A stretch of 64,000 bases of DNA, taken from an uncultured Acidimicrobiales bacterium. GTDB taxonomy: Bacteria > Actinomycetota > Acidimicrobiia > Acidimicrobiales > SHLQ01. The notes beneath the pieces were generated by a model that had not been told where the DNA came from, searched no databases, and worked only from the letters and a program-made list of their open reading frames with translations. Each line of letters opens with the position of its first letter. The stretch's first letter is position 1. Both the position numbers and the translations under genes were made by a program. The DNA lies in the NCBI GenBank assembly GCA_938041035.1, contig CALHYX010000005.1:22694-86693 (forward strand), given 5' to 3'. Positions 1-7,804 of this stretch are shown one piece after another.

Positions 1-140
1 AGATCGTGGTGATGTTCCTCGTGCTCGGCGCCGCGGCCATCAGCGTGGTGACGGTCGTCGCCGTCATCGCCGCTCGGGCCTTCACCCCCGACGTCCGCCT
101 CGCCGCATGGACCGTCTACGGCCCTGAACAACCGGCCTAG
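1..140 (+). CDS. C-terminus of a membrane protein (partial, 5' end outside window)
   Basis: An open frame enters from the left edge and stops with TAG at 138-140. The 45 visible residues contain one strongly hydrophobic stretch rich in Val, Ala, Ile and Leu, followed by a short polar tail, as expected for the last transmembrane helix and tail of a membrane protein. Codon use is GC-rich at third positions like its neighbours. No family can be assigned from this fragment. It converges on the Nudix gene and the two overlap by about four bases at their stops. Confidence 0.55.
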   Translation, partial: IVVMFLVLGAAAISVVTVVAVIAARAFTPDVRLAAWTVYGPEQPA

Positions 141-694
141 GAGATCGCGTCGGTTGCGAGCGCGATGGCGACCGCAGTCGCCGTTAGTCCATCCACGATT
201 CGCCCGTCGACCAACATGGCTCGCACCTCGTCCGGAGCAAACCAGCGCACCTCAGCCGCCTCGTTGAGATCGGTCGGGTCGCCCACGTGCGCCGCATCTT
301 CGGCGACATAGATGGTGAATCGCTGATCGCTCAGTCCCGAAGTCGGGTGGAAAGCGGTGAGGAGCCGGAGCTTCGCCGGGCGCCAGCCGGTCTCCTCCTC
401 GGTCTCGCGGGCGGCGGCCTCGACGAGCTCTTCGCCCGGGTCGACCCGACCGGCCGGAATCTCCCAACCCCAGGTGTCCGGGATGAAGCGGTGGCGGTAC
501 AGCATCAAGATGCCGACGCCCGGCCGGTGCACGACGGTGCCGGCGACCCGGGCCGGCATCCGGACCAGGTGGTGGTCGACCTGGCCACCGTCGGGCAACG
601 CCACGTCGGCGAGGTAGACGTTCATCCAGTCCGACTCATACAGCGGGGTCTCGCCTCGGTTGACCCAGGTTTTCTCCGGTACGGGGTCGTTCAC
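137..694 (-). CDS. Nudix hydrolase (ADP-ribose pyrophosphatase-like)
   Basis: This 185-residue protein has a complete Nudix box at residues 82-104, running from GRVDPGEE to REtEEETGW and matching G-x5-E-x7-REUxEExGU, so Mg-dependent pyrophosphohydrolase activity is expected. The proline-rich stretch before the box and the overall length resemble the ADP-ribose/NDP-sugar pyrophosphatase branch rather than short MutT proteins, but the substrate cannot be read from sequence. It starts with GTG whose bases overlap the TGA of the upstream LLM oxidoreductase (GTGA), so the two genes are translationally coupled on the minus strand. Confidence 0.85.
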   Translation of the reverse strand: MNDPVPEKTWVNRGETPLYESDWMNVYLADVALPDGGQVDHHLVRMPARVAGTVVHRPGVGILMLYRHRFIPDTWGWEIPAGRVDPGEELVEAAARETEEETGWRPAKLRLLTAFHPTSGLSDQRFTIYVAEDAAHVGDPTDLNEAAEVRWFAPDEVRAMLVDGRIVDGLTATAVAIALATDAIS

Positions 695-1698
695 GCGACG
701 GCTCGATGAAGTTCCGGCAAGAGCTCGTCGATCGCCCGCCGCGTGTCGGCCATGGCCGTGTCGGGGTCGACGAAGAAGCTCACCGTGTCGGCTCCGGCTT
801 CAGCCGCGTCGTGAACGAAGCGAACCGCGTCGTCGATCGTGCCGACGGCCGCCAGCTCGCGCCACCATTCCGCCGGCATTTGCTGCGCCGCCGCCAACGG
901 GCCCCGCTCGGCGACCATCGCCTGAAGCTCGGTGAAGAACGGCGTCTCGATCACCGATCGCGGCGGGTTGGCCAACGCACCCGCCAGTGCCGGGGCGAGC
1001 TGGGCCCGCCCGACGTTGGCGTCCGCTCCGAGCGACAGCGAACAAAACGCGGTCAGCCGATGGTGCGGTGCAGGAGCCGGCGCCGTGGACGCTGACGCAG
1101 CCCGACCCTCGGCGATCCGTTCGCGCGCCCACCGTATGTAGGAAGGACCGGGGAAGTCGGCCAGGATCGTGCCGTCGGCCACCCGGCCGGCCAACTCGAG
1201 CGACTTGGGGCCCCGCACGCCGAGCACGACGGGCGGCGGTTTCGGGGGCGGGGTCTCGAGCACGACCCGGTCGAGACTCCAGCGCGAACCCTCGACCGAA
1301 ACGGTCTCGCCGGCGAGCAGGCTCCGCACGATCGAGGTGGTCTCCTCCAACAACGTGAGCGGCGACCGGGGATGTTCGCCGATTTGGGCCATCCACTCGG
1401 CGACACCGTGACCAAGGCCTGGGAGCAGGCGTCCGCCCCCGAGCGCGTCGAGCGTGGTGATCTCCATCGCGGTCATCGCCGGGTTCCGCACCGCCGCCGG
1501 CATGATCCCGATACCCACCCGCAACCGCTCGGTAGCGGTGAGCGCGGCGGCGGCGAGGGTAACGCCGGTGGTGTAGAAGCAGTCCTCGATCACCCAGAGC
1601 TCGTCGACTCCGGCCTCGTCGAGCAGCCGTGCGTAGTCGATGACGTCAGCCGCGGGTTGCGCACGATCGAAACAAAATCCGATGGACGGGGTGGCCAT
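691..1698 (-). CDS. LLM-class flavin- or F420-dependent oxidoreductase
   Basis: This 335-residue protein has the luciferase-like TIM-barrel pattern: an early AxxxEAGVDELWVIED-type strand-helix, a central LLPGLGHG glycine motif, and a PPVVLGVRGPKSLELAGRVADG segment typical of coenzyme F420-dependent or FMN-dependent LLM enzymes. The substrate is unknown. It heads a two-gene operon with the Nudix hydrolase (4-base overlap). The ATG follows a leaderless -10 box (TACGGT at 1705-1710, minus strand) by six bases, which supports this start. The short region 1699-1801 is a divergent promoter shared with the OmpA-family gene. Confidence 0.85.
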   Translation of the reverse strand: MATPSIGFCFDRAQPAADVIDYARLLDEAGVDELWVIEDCFYTTGVTLAAAALTATERLRVGIGIMPAAVRNPAMTAMEITTLDALGGGRLLPGLGHGVAEWMAQIGEHPRSPLTLLEETTSIVRSLLAGETVSVEGSRWSLDRVVLETPPPKPPPVVLGVRGPKSLELAGRVADGTILADFPGPSYIRWARERIAEGRAASASTAPAPAPHHRLTAFCSLSLGADANVGRAQLAPALAGALANPPRSVIETPFFTELQAMVAERGPLAAAQQMPAEWWRELAAVGTIDDAVRFVHDAAEAGADTVSFFVDPDTAMADTRRAIDELLPELHRAVA

Positions 1699-1704
1699 CC
1701 ACTC

Positions 1705-1710
1705 ACCGTA
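1705..1710 (-). promoter_or_regulatory. Leaderless -10 box for the LLM oxidoreductase gene
   Basis: TACGGT on the minus strand ends six bases before the ATG at 1698. No Shine-Dalgarno sequence intervenes, so transcription probably begins at or next to the start codon. Confidence 0.5.
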
Positions 1711-1789
1711 GCGTGGGTCGAGCCGGTCAAAAACACCGGAATTTCAGTCCGCGACACAGCTCCGAGGGGCATGTCCGGTCATGATCGGA

Positions 1790-1795
1790 TAACTT
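1790..1795 (+). promoter_or_regulatory. Leaderless -10 box for the BON-OmpA gene
   Basis: TAACTT ends six bases before the GTG at 1802. No ribosome-binding site is present, which supports GTG 1802 rather than the downstream ATG at 1841 as the start. Confidence 0.5.
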
Positions 1796-1801
1796 CACCC
1801 C

Positions 1802-2656
1802 GTGTCCACGTATCGCCCCAGCCCGCTCGGGCCCAGTGTTATGACCTCCGATACGACCACCGGTCGGTCGCGGCTCGACATCGGCGCGATCAGCGGTCAG
1901 CGCGGCGGGCGACGCTCCAGCAGCGGCCCGATCTACGGCGGTGGCGGCGGCGGGATCGGCCCGCTCCTGCGCACCGCACTTTTGATCATCGTCACCGTCG
2001 TCATCCTCGTGCTCGTGGCCAAGAACTGCACCGGCGGCGACACATCAGCGCGCGATCTCCAGAACGAGACCGAGGCCGCGCTCGTGGTCGCCGGCTTCGC
2101 CGATCTCGGCGTGAGCGTCGACGGTTCGACGGCCACGCTCAGCGGTGAGGTGGCCAGCGAGTCGGCCCGCCGCAACGCCATCGCCAACGCCAAGATCGTG
2201 CCCGGCATCGAAGACGTCATCGACAACCTCACCATCGCCGCGGTGGCCGACCCCGGAATCGACAGTGGTCAGGGTAACGGTGGCGCCGAAGTCGATGCCG
2301 CACTGCAGACCGCCCTGAACCAGCTCGTGCAGGGTGCCCCCATTCAGTTCGCCTCGGGTTCCGCTGAGATCAGCGACGAGTCGATCACCGTGCTGAACCA
2401 GATCGCGGAGGCGATCAACGCGACGTCGGGCTCGGTCATCGAGATCGGCGGTCACACCGACAGCAAGGGTGACCCCGAGCAGAACAAGATCCTCAGCCAG
2501 GACCGGGCCGACTCGGTGCGCACGTACCTGGTCGAGCGCGGCGTCGAGAGCACCCGCATCACCACGCAGGGATACGGCGCCGACCAGCCGGTCGCCGACA
2601 ACGAAACGCCCGAAGGCCAGGCGGCGAACCGCCGCATCGAGTTCTCCGTGCGGTAG
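1802..2656 (+). CDS. BON-OmpA family envelope protein with one membrane anchor
   Basis: This 284-residue protein has a Gly/Ser-rich cytoplasmic N-terminus, one transmembrane helix at about residues 55-73, a BON-like domain at about 85-147, and a C-terminal OmpA peptidoglycan-binding domain at about 178-284. The OmpA domain carries the expected Asp in GGHTD (D220) and Arg in SQDRAD (R235) that contact diaminopimelate. Anchor-BON-OmpA recalls mycobacterial ArfA (Rv0899), and a larger relative lies at 23601-25121. It probably tethers membrane to cell wall. It converges on the response regulator with a 19-base gap. Confidence 0.85.
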   Translation: MSTYRPSPLGPSVMTSDTTTGRSRLDIGAISGQRGGRRSSSGPIYGGGGGGIGPLLRTALLIIVTVVILVLVAKNCTGGDTSARDLQNETEAALVVAGFADLGVSVDGSTATLSGEVASESARRNAIANAKIVPGIEDVIDNLTIAAVADPGIDSGQGNGGAEVDAALQTALNQLVQGAPIQFASGSAEISDESITVLNQIAEAINATSGSVIEIGGHTDSKGDPEQNKILSQDRADSVRTYLVERGVESTRITTQGYGADQPVADNETPEGQAANRRIEFSVR

Positions 2657-2675
2657 ACGCCGTTCGTTCTGACCG

Positions 2676-3314
2676 CTAGACGATGTGGCGTTTGGCGGCC
2701 CAGCGCGACAGCTCGTGGCGGCTCGACAGCTGCAGCTTGCGCAACACGGCCGACGCATGGGTCTCGACCGTCTTGATCGAGATGGTCAGCTTGCGGGCGA
2801 TCTCTTTGTAGGCGTAGCCCCGGGCCAGAAGGCGCATGACCTCCTGCTCCCGGTTGGTGAGCTGGTCGAGTTCAGGGTCCGACTCCGCCGGGATCTGGCC
2901 GGCGAACGCGTCGAGCACAAACCCGGCCAGGCGAGGCGAGAACACGGCATCGCCGTCGGCGACGCGCTGCACCGCGGAGGCCAGTTCCTCGCCGGCGACC
3001 GATTTCGTGATGTAACCGCGGGCGCCGGCGCGCACCACGTCGATCACATCTTCGGCGGCATCGGATACCGAAAGAGCGAGGAACAGGACCTCGGTGCCGG
3101 CCGCCAAAACCTGTTCGATGACCTGACGTCCCGTTCCGGTCTGGAGGTGCACGTCGAGCAGCACCACGTCGGGCTGCGTGTCGAGGATCACGGCCACCGC
3201 ATCGTCGATGTCCTCGGCCTCGCCCGCGATCTCGAAGCGCTGACCGAGTTCGTGGCGCACCCCGGCGCGGAAGAGCCCATGATCGTCGACGAGCACGATG
3301 CGGAGGCGTTTCAT
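2676..3314 (-). CDS. NarL/LuxR-family response regulator
   Basis: This 212-residue regulator has a receiver domain with acidic pair D10/D11, phosphoacceptor D54 in VVLLDVHL and a conserved Lys in YITKSV. A LuxR-type helix-turn-helix follows at about 147-205 (LTNREQEVMRLLARG, then IKTVETHASAVLRKL). The ATG at 3314 was chosen over an upstream in-frame codon because it overlaps the TGA of the sensor kinase by four bases (ATGA), the usual arrangement for a coupled pair. It is the output of the PspC-containing kinase upstream and likely controls envelope-stress genes, including the divergent PspC/LiaF-like gene. Confidence 0.93.
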   Translation of the reverse strand: MKRLRIVLVDDHGLFRAGVRHELGQRFEIAGEAEDIDDAVAVILDTQPDVVLLDVHLQTGTGRQVIEQVLAAGTEVLFLALSVSDAAEDVIDVVRAGARGYITKSVAGEELASAVQRVADGDAVFSPRLAGFVLDAFAGQIPAESDPELDQLTNREQEVMRLLARGYAYKEIARKLTISIKTVETHASAVLRKLQLSSRHELSRWAAKRHIV

Positions 3315-4507
3315 CTCACCGACCCTACGGCGTGGCGCACACACAGACGGACCTCGGTGCCTTCGCCCGGGGTACTGGTGATCTCGGCCTCGCCGCCGGC
3401 CCGCTCCATGCGACCGGTGATCGATTCGGCGATGCCCCGACGGTCGTCGCCGATGTCGGCGGGCGAGAATCCGACGCCGGTGTCGCGCACGAACGCTTCA
3501 ACCTCTTCGCGGCCGATGTCGACGAACACGGAAATGCGGTCCGAGCCGGAGAACTTGGCCGCGTTGGTGAGCGCTTCGCGCAGCGCCAGCACGAGAGCCT
3601 GGGAGTTCTCGTCGATGGGTAGGTCCTCGCCGACGACCACCAGTTCGACGGGCACGCCCCGGCGATCTTCCACCTCGGCGCACGCGGCCTCGACCCCCGC
3701 CCGGAGATCCCCATCGGCAACATCTCGGCCATACAGCCACGCCCGCAGCTCGCGCTCCTGCCGGCGAGCGAGCTGCGCCGCTACCCGGGCGTCGGGGGTG
3801 CGTTGGATCAATGACAGCGTCTGCAGGACCGAGTCGTGGAGGTGAGCGGCCACCTCGGCCTTCTCCTCGGACCGGACTCGGCGACGGCGCTCCTGGCTGA
3901 GGTCGCGTACGAGCAGCCACATCCACGGGCCAAACACGAGCGCCAGCCCGGCGGCGACCAGCGCGAATGCGATCACCCCGGCGCCGAGGACCCGGAACGA
4001 CACGTTGGCGGCAAAGAAGGCCACAACGCCGAACACGACGATCAACCCTCCGGCGACGAGACGAACGACACCGAAACGCTGGTCGAACCAGGCGCCGCGG
4101 ACCGACGAGACACGGCCCGCCGCAATCTGCCAGGCCAGCAGCCCCATTCCGGCGGCGATGATGATCAGCGGCCATACGATCTCATCGGGCAGAACAGCGA
4201 AGCCGATGGCGCGCACCAGGATGATCGCCCCGACCACCAACATGACGAAGCCGCCGATGCGGCGAACGGCCAGCGGGTCGGGAGCAGCCCCTTCGCCGGC
4301 GGAATCGCTGGGCATCAGCGCCCACAGCAGCAGGTAGATGGCGATGCCGACGCCGACGAACCCGAGCGCGACAAAGGCGAGCCGCACCACGGATGGGTCG
4401 AGGCCAAACAACCCGGCCAGCCCGGCGCACACACCGCCGATGGGCGTGTCCTCGTCGGACCGAGGTGGCAGACTGCTGCGAAAGCGCTGGAATTCGGTGG
4501 TGGCCAT
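3311..4507 (-). CDS. Sensor histidine kinase with N-terminal PspC domain
   Basis: This 398-residue kinase begins with a PspC domain at about residues 17-66 (PIGGVCAGLAGLFGLDPSVVR), then has several further transmembrane segments up to about residue 200. A short HisKA_3-like dimerisation region contains the phosphoacceptor in AHLHDSVLQTL (H224). The ATPase domain shows an N box (LREALTNAAKFS), a G1 box (DTGVGFS) and a glycine box before RGIAESI. There is no periplasmic sensor domain, so it may sense the membrane through PspC, as LiaS-type kinases do. It is transcribed with the response regulator and diverges from another PspC gene. Confidence 0.9.
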   Translation of the reverse strand: MATTEFQRFRSSLPPRSDEDTPIGGVCAGLAGLFGLDPSVVRLAFVALGFVGVGIAIYLLLWALMPSDSAGEGAAPDPLAVRRIGGFVMLVVGAIILVRAIGFAVLPDEIVWPLIIIAAGMGLLAWQIAAGRVSSVRGAWFDQRFGVVRLVAGGLIVVFGVVAFFAANVSFRVLGAGVIAFALVAAGLALVFGPWMWLLVRDLSQERRRRVRSEEKAEVAAHLHDSVLQTLSLIQRTPDARVAAQLARRQERELRAWLYGRDVADGDLRAGVEAACAEVEDRRGVPVELVVVGEDLPIDENSQALVLALREALTNAAKFSGSDRISVFVDIGREEVEAFVRDTGVGFSPADIGDDRRGIAESITGRMERAGGEAEITSTPGEGTEVRLCVRHAVGSVR

Positions 4508-4547
4508 GTATCTCTATGTTCGCACGGCGCCGCCCCTCCGCCCATCG

Positions 4548-4604
4548 GGGGTGACCCCGGTCGACCCCCGAGACGCTCAGGGTGAAATCAGGGGTATCCC
4601 CGAT
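4548..4604. promoter_or_regulatory. Two GGGG-N3-CCCC palindromes between divergent PspC genes
   Basis: The 131-bp divergent spacer (4508-4638) contains two short palindromes, GGGGTGACCCC at 4548-4558 and ATC-a-GGGGTATCCCCGAT at 4587-4604. Their centres are about 43 bp apart, roughly four helical turns. Such paired dyads between a two-component system and its presumed target suggest operators for the adjacent LuxR-type regulator. The assignment is inference. Confidence 0.35.
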
Positions 4605-4638
4605 ACCGCAACCACCCGGGTCTTGCGACCATAGATCC

Positions 4639-6036
4639 ATGAACGACACCGCAACCCCTCACGAGGCCGCCAGCCCGCCGCCTCCTCCCCCACCACCCCC
4701 TCCGCAACGAACGCTCGTGCGCACGGAGTCGGACAAGGTCATCGGCGGCGTCGCCGGCGGCCTCGGTCGATACCTCAACGTCGATCCGTTGATCGTGCGC
4801 CTCGTCTTCGTGGCGCTCGCCTTCATCGGCGGCAGCGGCATCGTCGCCTATCTGGTCGCCTGGGTTGTCATCCCCTCCGACAACAACCCCCATGGCGCCC
4901 CCGCAACACCTGCCCGCCGCATGGAGCCGACCATGCTCCTGGCGGTACTCGCCGTACTGCTCGGCGCGGTCATCCTCGGTGACAGCGTCATCGGCGGGGA
5001 GGTGTTGCTCGGGCTCGCGTTTGTCGGCGGCGGACTGTACCTGCTGGTCGGGCCGGACAAGGCCCGCGCCATTTTCGACCGGGGTGACACGACCACCATG
5101 GCGCCCCCGGCTCCCGCGACGGCCCCGCCCTCGCCCGCCAGTCCACCCGCGCCGCCGAGCGCCGGGTTCTCGGCCCCGGCGCCCGCCGCCAACCCCGAGG
5201 CCGCGACCGTTCCCGTCGCCGACCCGGCCGACACCGTTCCGGCATCGGAGCCGCTCCCTTTTCAACCGACGCCGGCAGCACCGATGACCACTGAGTTGTC
5301 CCCTGCGCCGGCCCCGACCGAAACCGAACCCGTGGGTGTGTGGGCCGGGCCCACCGACTACGGGAGCGGCTACGTCCCGCCGGTTGCCCCCCGCCCGGTG
5401 CAACCCGCCGTCCCCCGTCCGCCCAAGACCCGGATGTTCCTCGGCCCGATCACGGTCGGCATCCTCCTGGCCTATGCCGGCGTGCTCCTGATCGGCGATT
5501 CCGCCGGCTGGTTCATCGTCGAACCGGTCATCGCCTTCGCCGGCGCCATCGGCATCGTGGGTCTGGCTCTGCTCCTGAGCTCCTGGTTCGGCCGGTCACG
5601 GGGCCTGGTGTTCCTCGGCGCCGCCCTGATCGTTCCGCTCCTCATCGCCTCGGTGATTCGCTTCGACATTCACGATGGGGCCGGCGAACGGTTCATCGAT
5701 GTCGACACGACCGCCGAGTTGGCCAGCCCCTACACCCTGGGTGCGGGCGATCTCAATCTCGACCTGCAGGATCTCGAGCTGGCTCCCGGAGAGACCGTCA
5801 CCGTTCAGGCCGAGGTGTCGTTCGGCGAGCTGTCCGTCATCGTGCCGAGAGACGTCAATCTCGAGATGACGGCTCGGGTGCAGGGCGGGGAATCCAATCT
5901 GCTCGGCAACCGGCAGGAGGGCTTCAACTTCGATGCCGGCCTGCGCACCGAAGTAGCGGATGTGCAGGCGGACACGCCGACGCTCATCCTCGACCTGGAA
6001 GTTGGTTTCGGATACGTGGAGGTTCGACGTGGCTAA
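4639..6036 (+). CDS. PspC domain protein with C-terminal LiaF-like domain
   Basis: This 465-residue protein has a proline-run N-terminus, a PspC domain at about 24-82, two more transmembrane segments, a long Pro/Ala linker, three further membrane helices and a C-terminal beta-rich domain from about residue 345. That domain resembles the cell-wall-active antibiotic response (LiaF/YvqF) domain, with alternating hydrophobics such as LNLDLQDLELAPGE and SFGELSVIVPRDVNLE. In Firmicutes LiaF restrains the LiaRS two-component system. Here the fusion lies back-to-back with a PspC kinase and regulator, so it is a plausible negative partner. The first ATG in the conserved reading is 4639. Confidence 0.8.
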   Translation: MNDTATPHEAASPPPPPPPPPPQRTLVRTESDKVIGGVAGGLGRYLNVDPLIVRLVFVALAFIGGSGIVAYLVAWVVIPSDNNPHGAPATPARRMEPTMLLAVLAVLLGAVILGDSVIGGEVLLGLAFVGGGLYLLVGPDKARAIFDRGDTTTMAPPAPATAPPSPASPPAPPSAGFSAPAPAANPEAATVPVADPADTVPASEPLPFQPTPAAPMTTELSPAPAPTETEPVGVWAGPTDYGSGYVPPVAPRPVQPAVPRPPKTRMFLGPITVGILLAYAGVLLIGDSAGWFIVEPVIAFAGAIGIVGLALLLSSWFGRSRGLVFLGAALIVPLLIASVIRFDIHDGAGERFIDVDTTAELASPYTLGAGDLNLDLQDLELAPGETVTVQAEVSFGELSVIVPRDVNLEMTARVQGGESNLLGNRQEGFNFDAGLRTEVADVQADTPTLILDLEVGFGYVEVRRG

Positions 6037-6517
6037 GCATCCGTTCGACAGTTTCGCCTTCTTCTTCGGGTCGGTGTTCTCGGCTCTGGCGTTGGCGTTC
6101 ATGGCATGGGAGACCAACGTCTGGGGCCTCGCCGACGACTCGTCGGTCGAGACGGACACCACAACGGTCTCGATCGAGGTGGTCTTCGGCTCGACCATCC
6201 TGGCGGTCGGCGCTCTGGTCCTCGGCCTCACCATCTGGCGGGCGGTGGCCCGACGCGATGACGCAGCGGTGGCCGCGACAGCGACGATGCCCCTCGCCGA
6301 GGCCTCGACGTTGACCACCCCGGCTCCGGTCACCGAACCGGTCGATCAATTCTCGACCACGGACGACACCGATCTCCTGGCCGACGACATCGATGTCCCG
6401 ACCGATGAGACGGCGGCTGGTACCGGTAGTGGATCGCTCTTCTCGACCGACATGACCTGGTCCGAGGACGAGCCTCGACCGGACACCACCCCGGACGAAA
6501 GCGACAACGACCGGTAA
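6029..6517 (+). CDS. Two-helix membrane protein with acidic tail, unknown function
   Basis: This 162-residue protein begins at GTG 6029, preceded by GGAGG at 6018-6022, and overlaps the end of the PspC/LiaF-like gene by eight bases, so the two are coupled. It has membrane helices at about residues 9-27 and 48-68 and a long Thr/Asp/Glu-rich, probably disordered cytoplasmic tail. I do not recognise a family. Its position suggests an accessory subunit of the envelope-stress module. Confidence 0.7.
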   Translation: MAKHPFDSFAFFFGSVFSALALAFMAWETNVWGLADDSSVETDTTTVSIEVVFGSTILAVGALVLGLTIWRAVARRDDAAVAATATMPLAEASTLTTPAPVTEPVDQFSTTDDTDLLADDIDVPTDETAAGTGSGSLFSTDMTWSEDEPRPDTTPDESDNDR

Positions 6518-6532
6518 CGGTCCGGCACTCGT

Positions 6533-6538
6533 TACGAT
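6533..6538 (+). promoter_or_regulatory. Leaderless -10 box for mshC
   Basis: TACGAT ends seven bases before GTG 6546, with no Shine-Dalgarno sequence. It therefore gives mshC its own promoter just after the preceding stop codon. Confidence 0.55.
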
Positions 6539-6545
6539 CTCCGTC

Positions 6546-7745
6546 GTGACGAGCGACGCGAAATTCATGCAGCTCCACGACACGGCCCAGGGCCGGGTCG
6601 TGGAGTTTGCCGTTGGGCCCGAGGTCACGATGTACGTCTGCGGCATCACCCCGTACGACTCGACCCATCTGGGTCACGCCAACACGTATCTGGCCTATGA
6701 CCTGTTGATCCGCCGGCTCGAAGATCGCGGTCACACCGTGAAGATGGTGCGCAACGTCACCGATGTCGACGACTCGATCCTGCCCAAGGCCCGCGAGCTG
6801 GAAATCGACTTCCTCGAACTTGCGGCGCGCGAAATGAAGCGGTTCCACGGCGACATGGAAGCCCTGGACGCCCGGCCACCCTTCGCCGAGCCGCGGGCCA
6901 CCGAGTCAATCGACGCCATGGTCGCGATCATCGACGCGCTGGTCGCGGGCGGTCACACCTATGCGGTCGACGGCATCACCTACTTCGACGTCTCGACCTT
7001 TCCGGAGTTCGGCAAGCTGTCGGGATACTCCGAGGAACAGATGGTGGCATTCGCTCGCGAACGCGGCGGCAACCCCGACGACGAACGGCAGCGAAACCCG
7101 CTGGACTTCATCTTGTGGCAACCGTCGGCCGCCGACGAACCCTCGTGGGAGACGCCGCATGGCCCGGGACGGCCCGGATGGCACATCGAGTGTTCAGCGA
7201 TGTCGTATGCCGCACTGGGTGTCACGCTCGACCTCCACGGCGGGGGCAGCGATCTGATCTTTCCCCACCACGAATGCGAAATCGCCCAAAGCGAAAGCGC
7301 CCACAACGAACCGTTCGTGCGCCACTGGATGCACTGCGGCATGGTCGCCTACGAGGGCACCAAGATGTCGAAATCGTTGGGCAATCTGGTGTTCGTCTCC
7401 GAACTGACCAAGACCCACGACCCCCGGGCCATCCGCCTGGCGCTACTCGGCCACCACTACCGCGACGACTGGGAGTGGTTCGACGGCGACATCAACGTTG
7501 CCGACGAACAACTCGAGCTGCTGATTCGCGCCGCTGGGGCCACCGGTGGGCCCGACCCGGAACCCTTCGTGGCTCGGGTGCGCGCCGCGCTCGACGCCGA
7601 CCTCGACGCCCCGGAAGCAAAAGCCGCCCTATTGGAGTTGGCCACCGCCATCGACGCCGCCGCCGATGGCGGATCCGACACCGGGGTAGCGGCCGCGGGA
7701 CTCCGCGTCGCCGCGGGCATCGTCGGCATCGACCTCTCGGCCTGA
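6546..7745 (+). CDS. mshC: Mycothiol cysteine ligase MshC
   Basis: This 399-residue protein is a cysteinyl-tRNA-synthetase paralogue but carries the MshC signature MYVCGITPYDSTHLGHA rather than the CGPTVYD of CysS. Zinc and catalytic features are visible: C32, HLGH at 41-44, C216 in HIECSAM, HH in FPHHE, and KMSKS at 273-277. The tRNA-binding C-terminal domain is absent. MshC ligates cysteine to glucosaminyl-inositol using ATP, making the last intermediate before mycothiol, the redox thiol of Actinobacteria. The true cysS follows 59 bp downstream, so the pair is easily confused but clearly distinct in sequence. Confidence 0.92.
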   Translation: MTSDAKFMQLHDTAQGRVVEFAVGPEVTMYVCGITPYDSTHLGHANTYLAYDLLIRRLEDRGHTVKMVRNVTDVDDSILPKARELEIDFLELAAREMKRFHGDMEALDARPPFAEPRATESIDAMVAIIDALVAGGHTYAVDGITYFDVSTFPEFGKLSGYSEEQMVAFARERGGNPDDERQRNPLDFILWQPSAADEPSWETPHGPGRPGWHIECSAMSYAALGVTLDLHGGGSDLIFPHHECEIAQSESAHNEPFVRHWMHCGMVAYEGTKMSKSLGNLVFVSELTKTHDPRAIRLALLGHHYRDDWEWFDGDINVADEQLELLIRAAGATGGPDPEPFVARVRAALDADLDAPEAKAALLELATAIDAAADGGSDTGVAAAGLRVAAGIVGIDLSA

Positions 7746-7792
7746 ACGCGCCCGCGCCGGGCAAATCCCCAACGCTCCGGCGCGCAGCTTCG

Positions 7793-7798
7793 TATCCT
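7793..7798 (+). promoter_or_regulatory. Leaderless -10 box for cysS
   Basis: TATCCT ends six bases before ATG 7805, with no ribosome-binding site. CysS can therefore be transcribed independently of mshC. Confidence 0.5.
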
Positions 7799-7804
7799 GA
7801 GACC

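Noticed and set aside
6546..7745. Second cysteinyl-tRNA synthetase
   Set aside because: The CGITPYDSTHLGHA signature and lack of the tRNA-binding C-terminus identify MshC.
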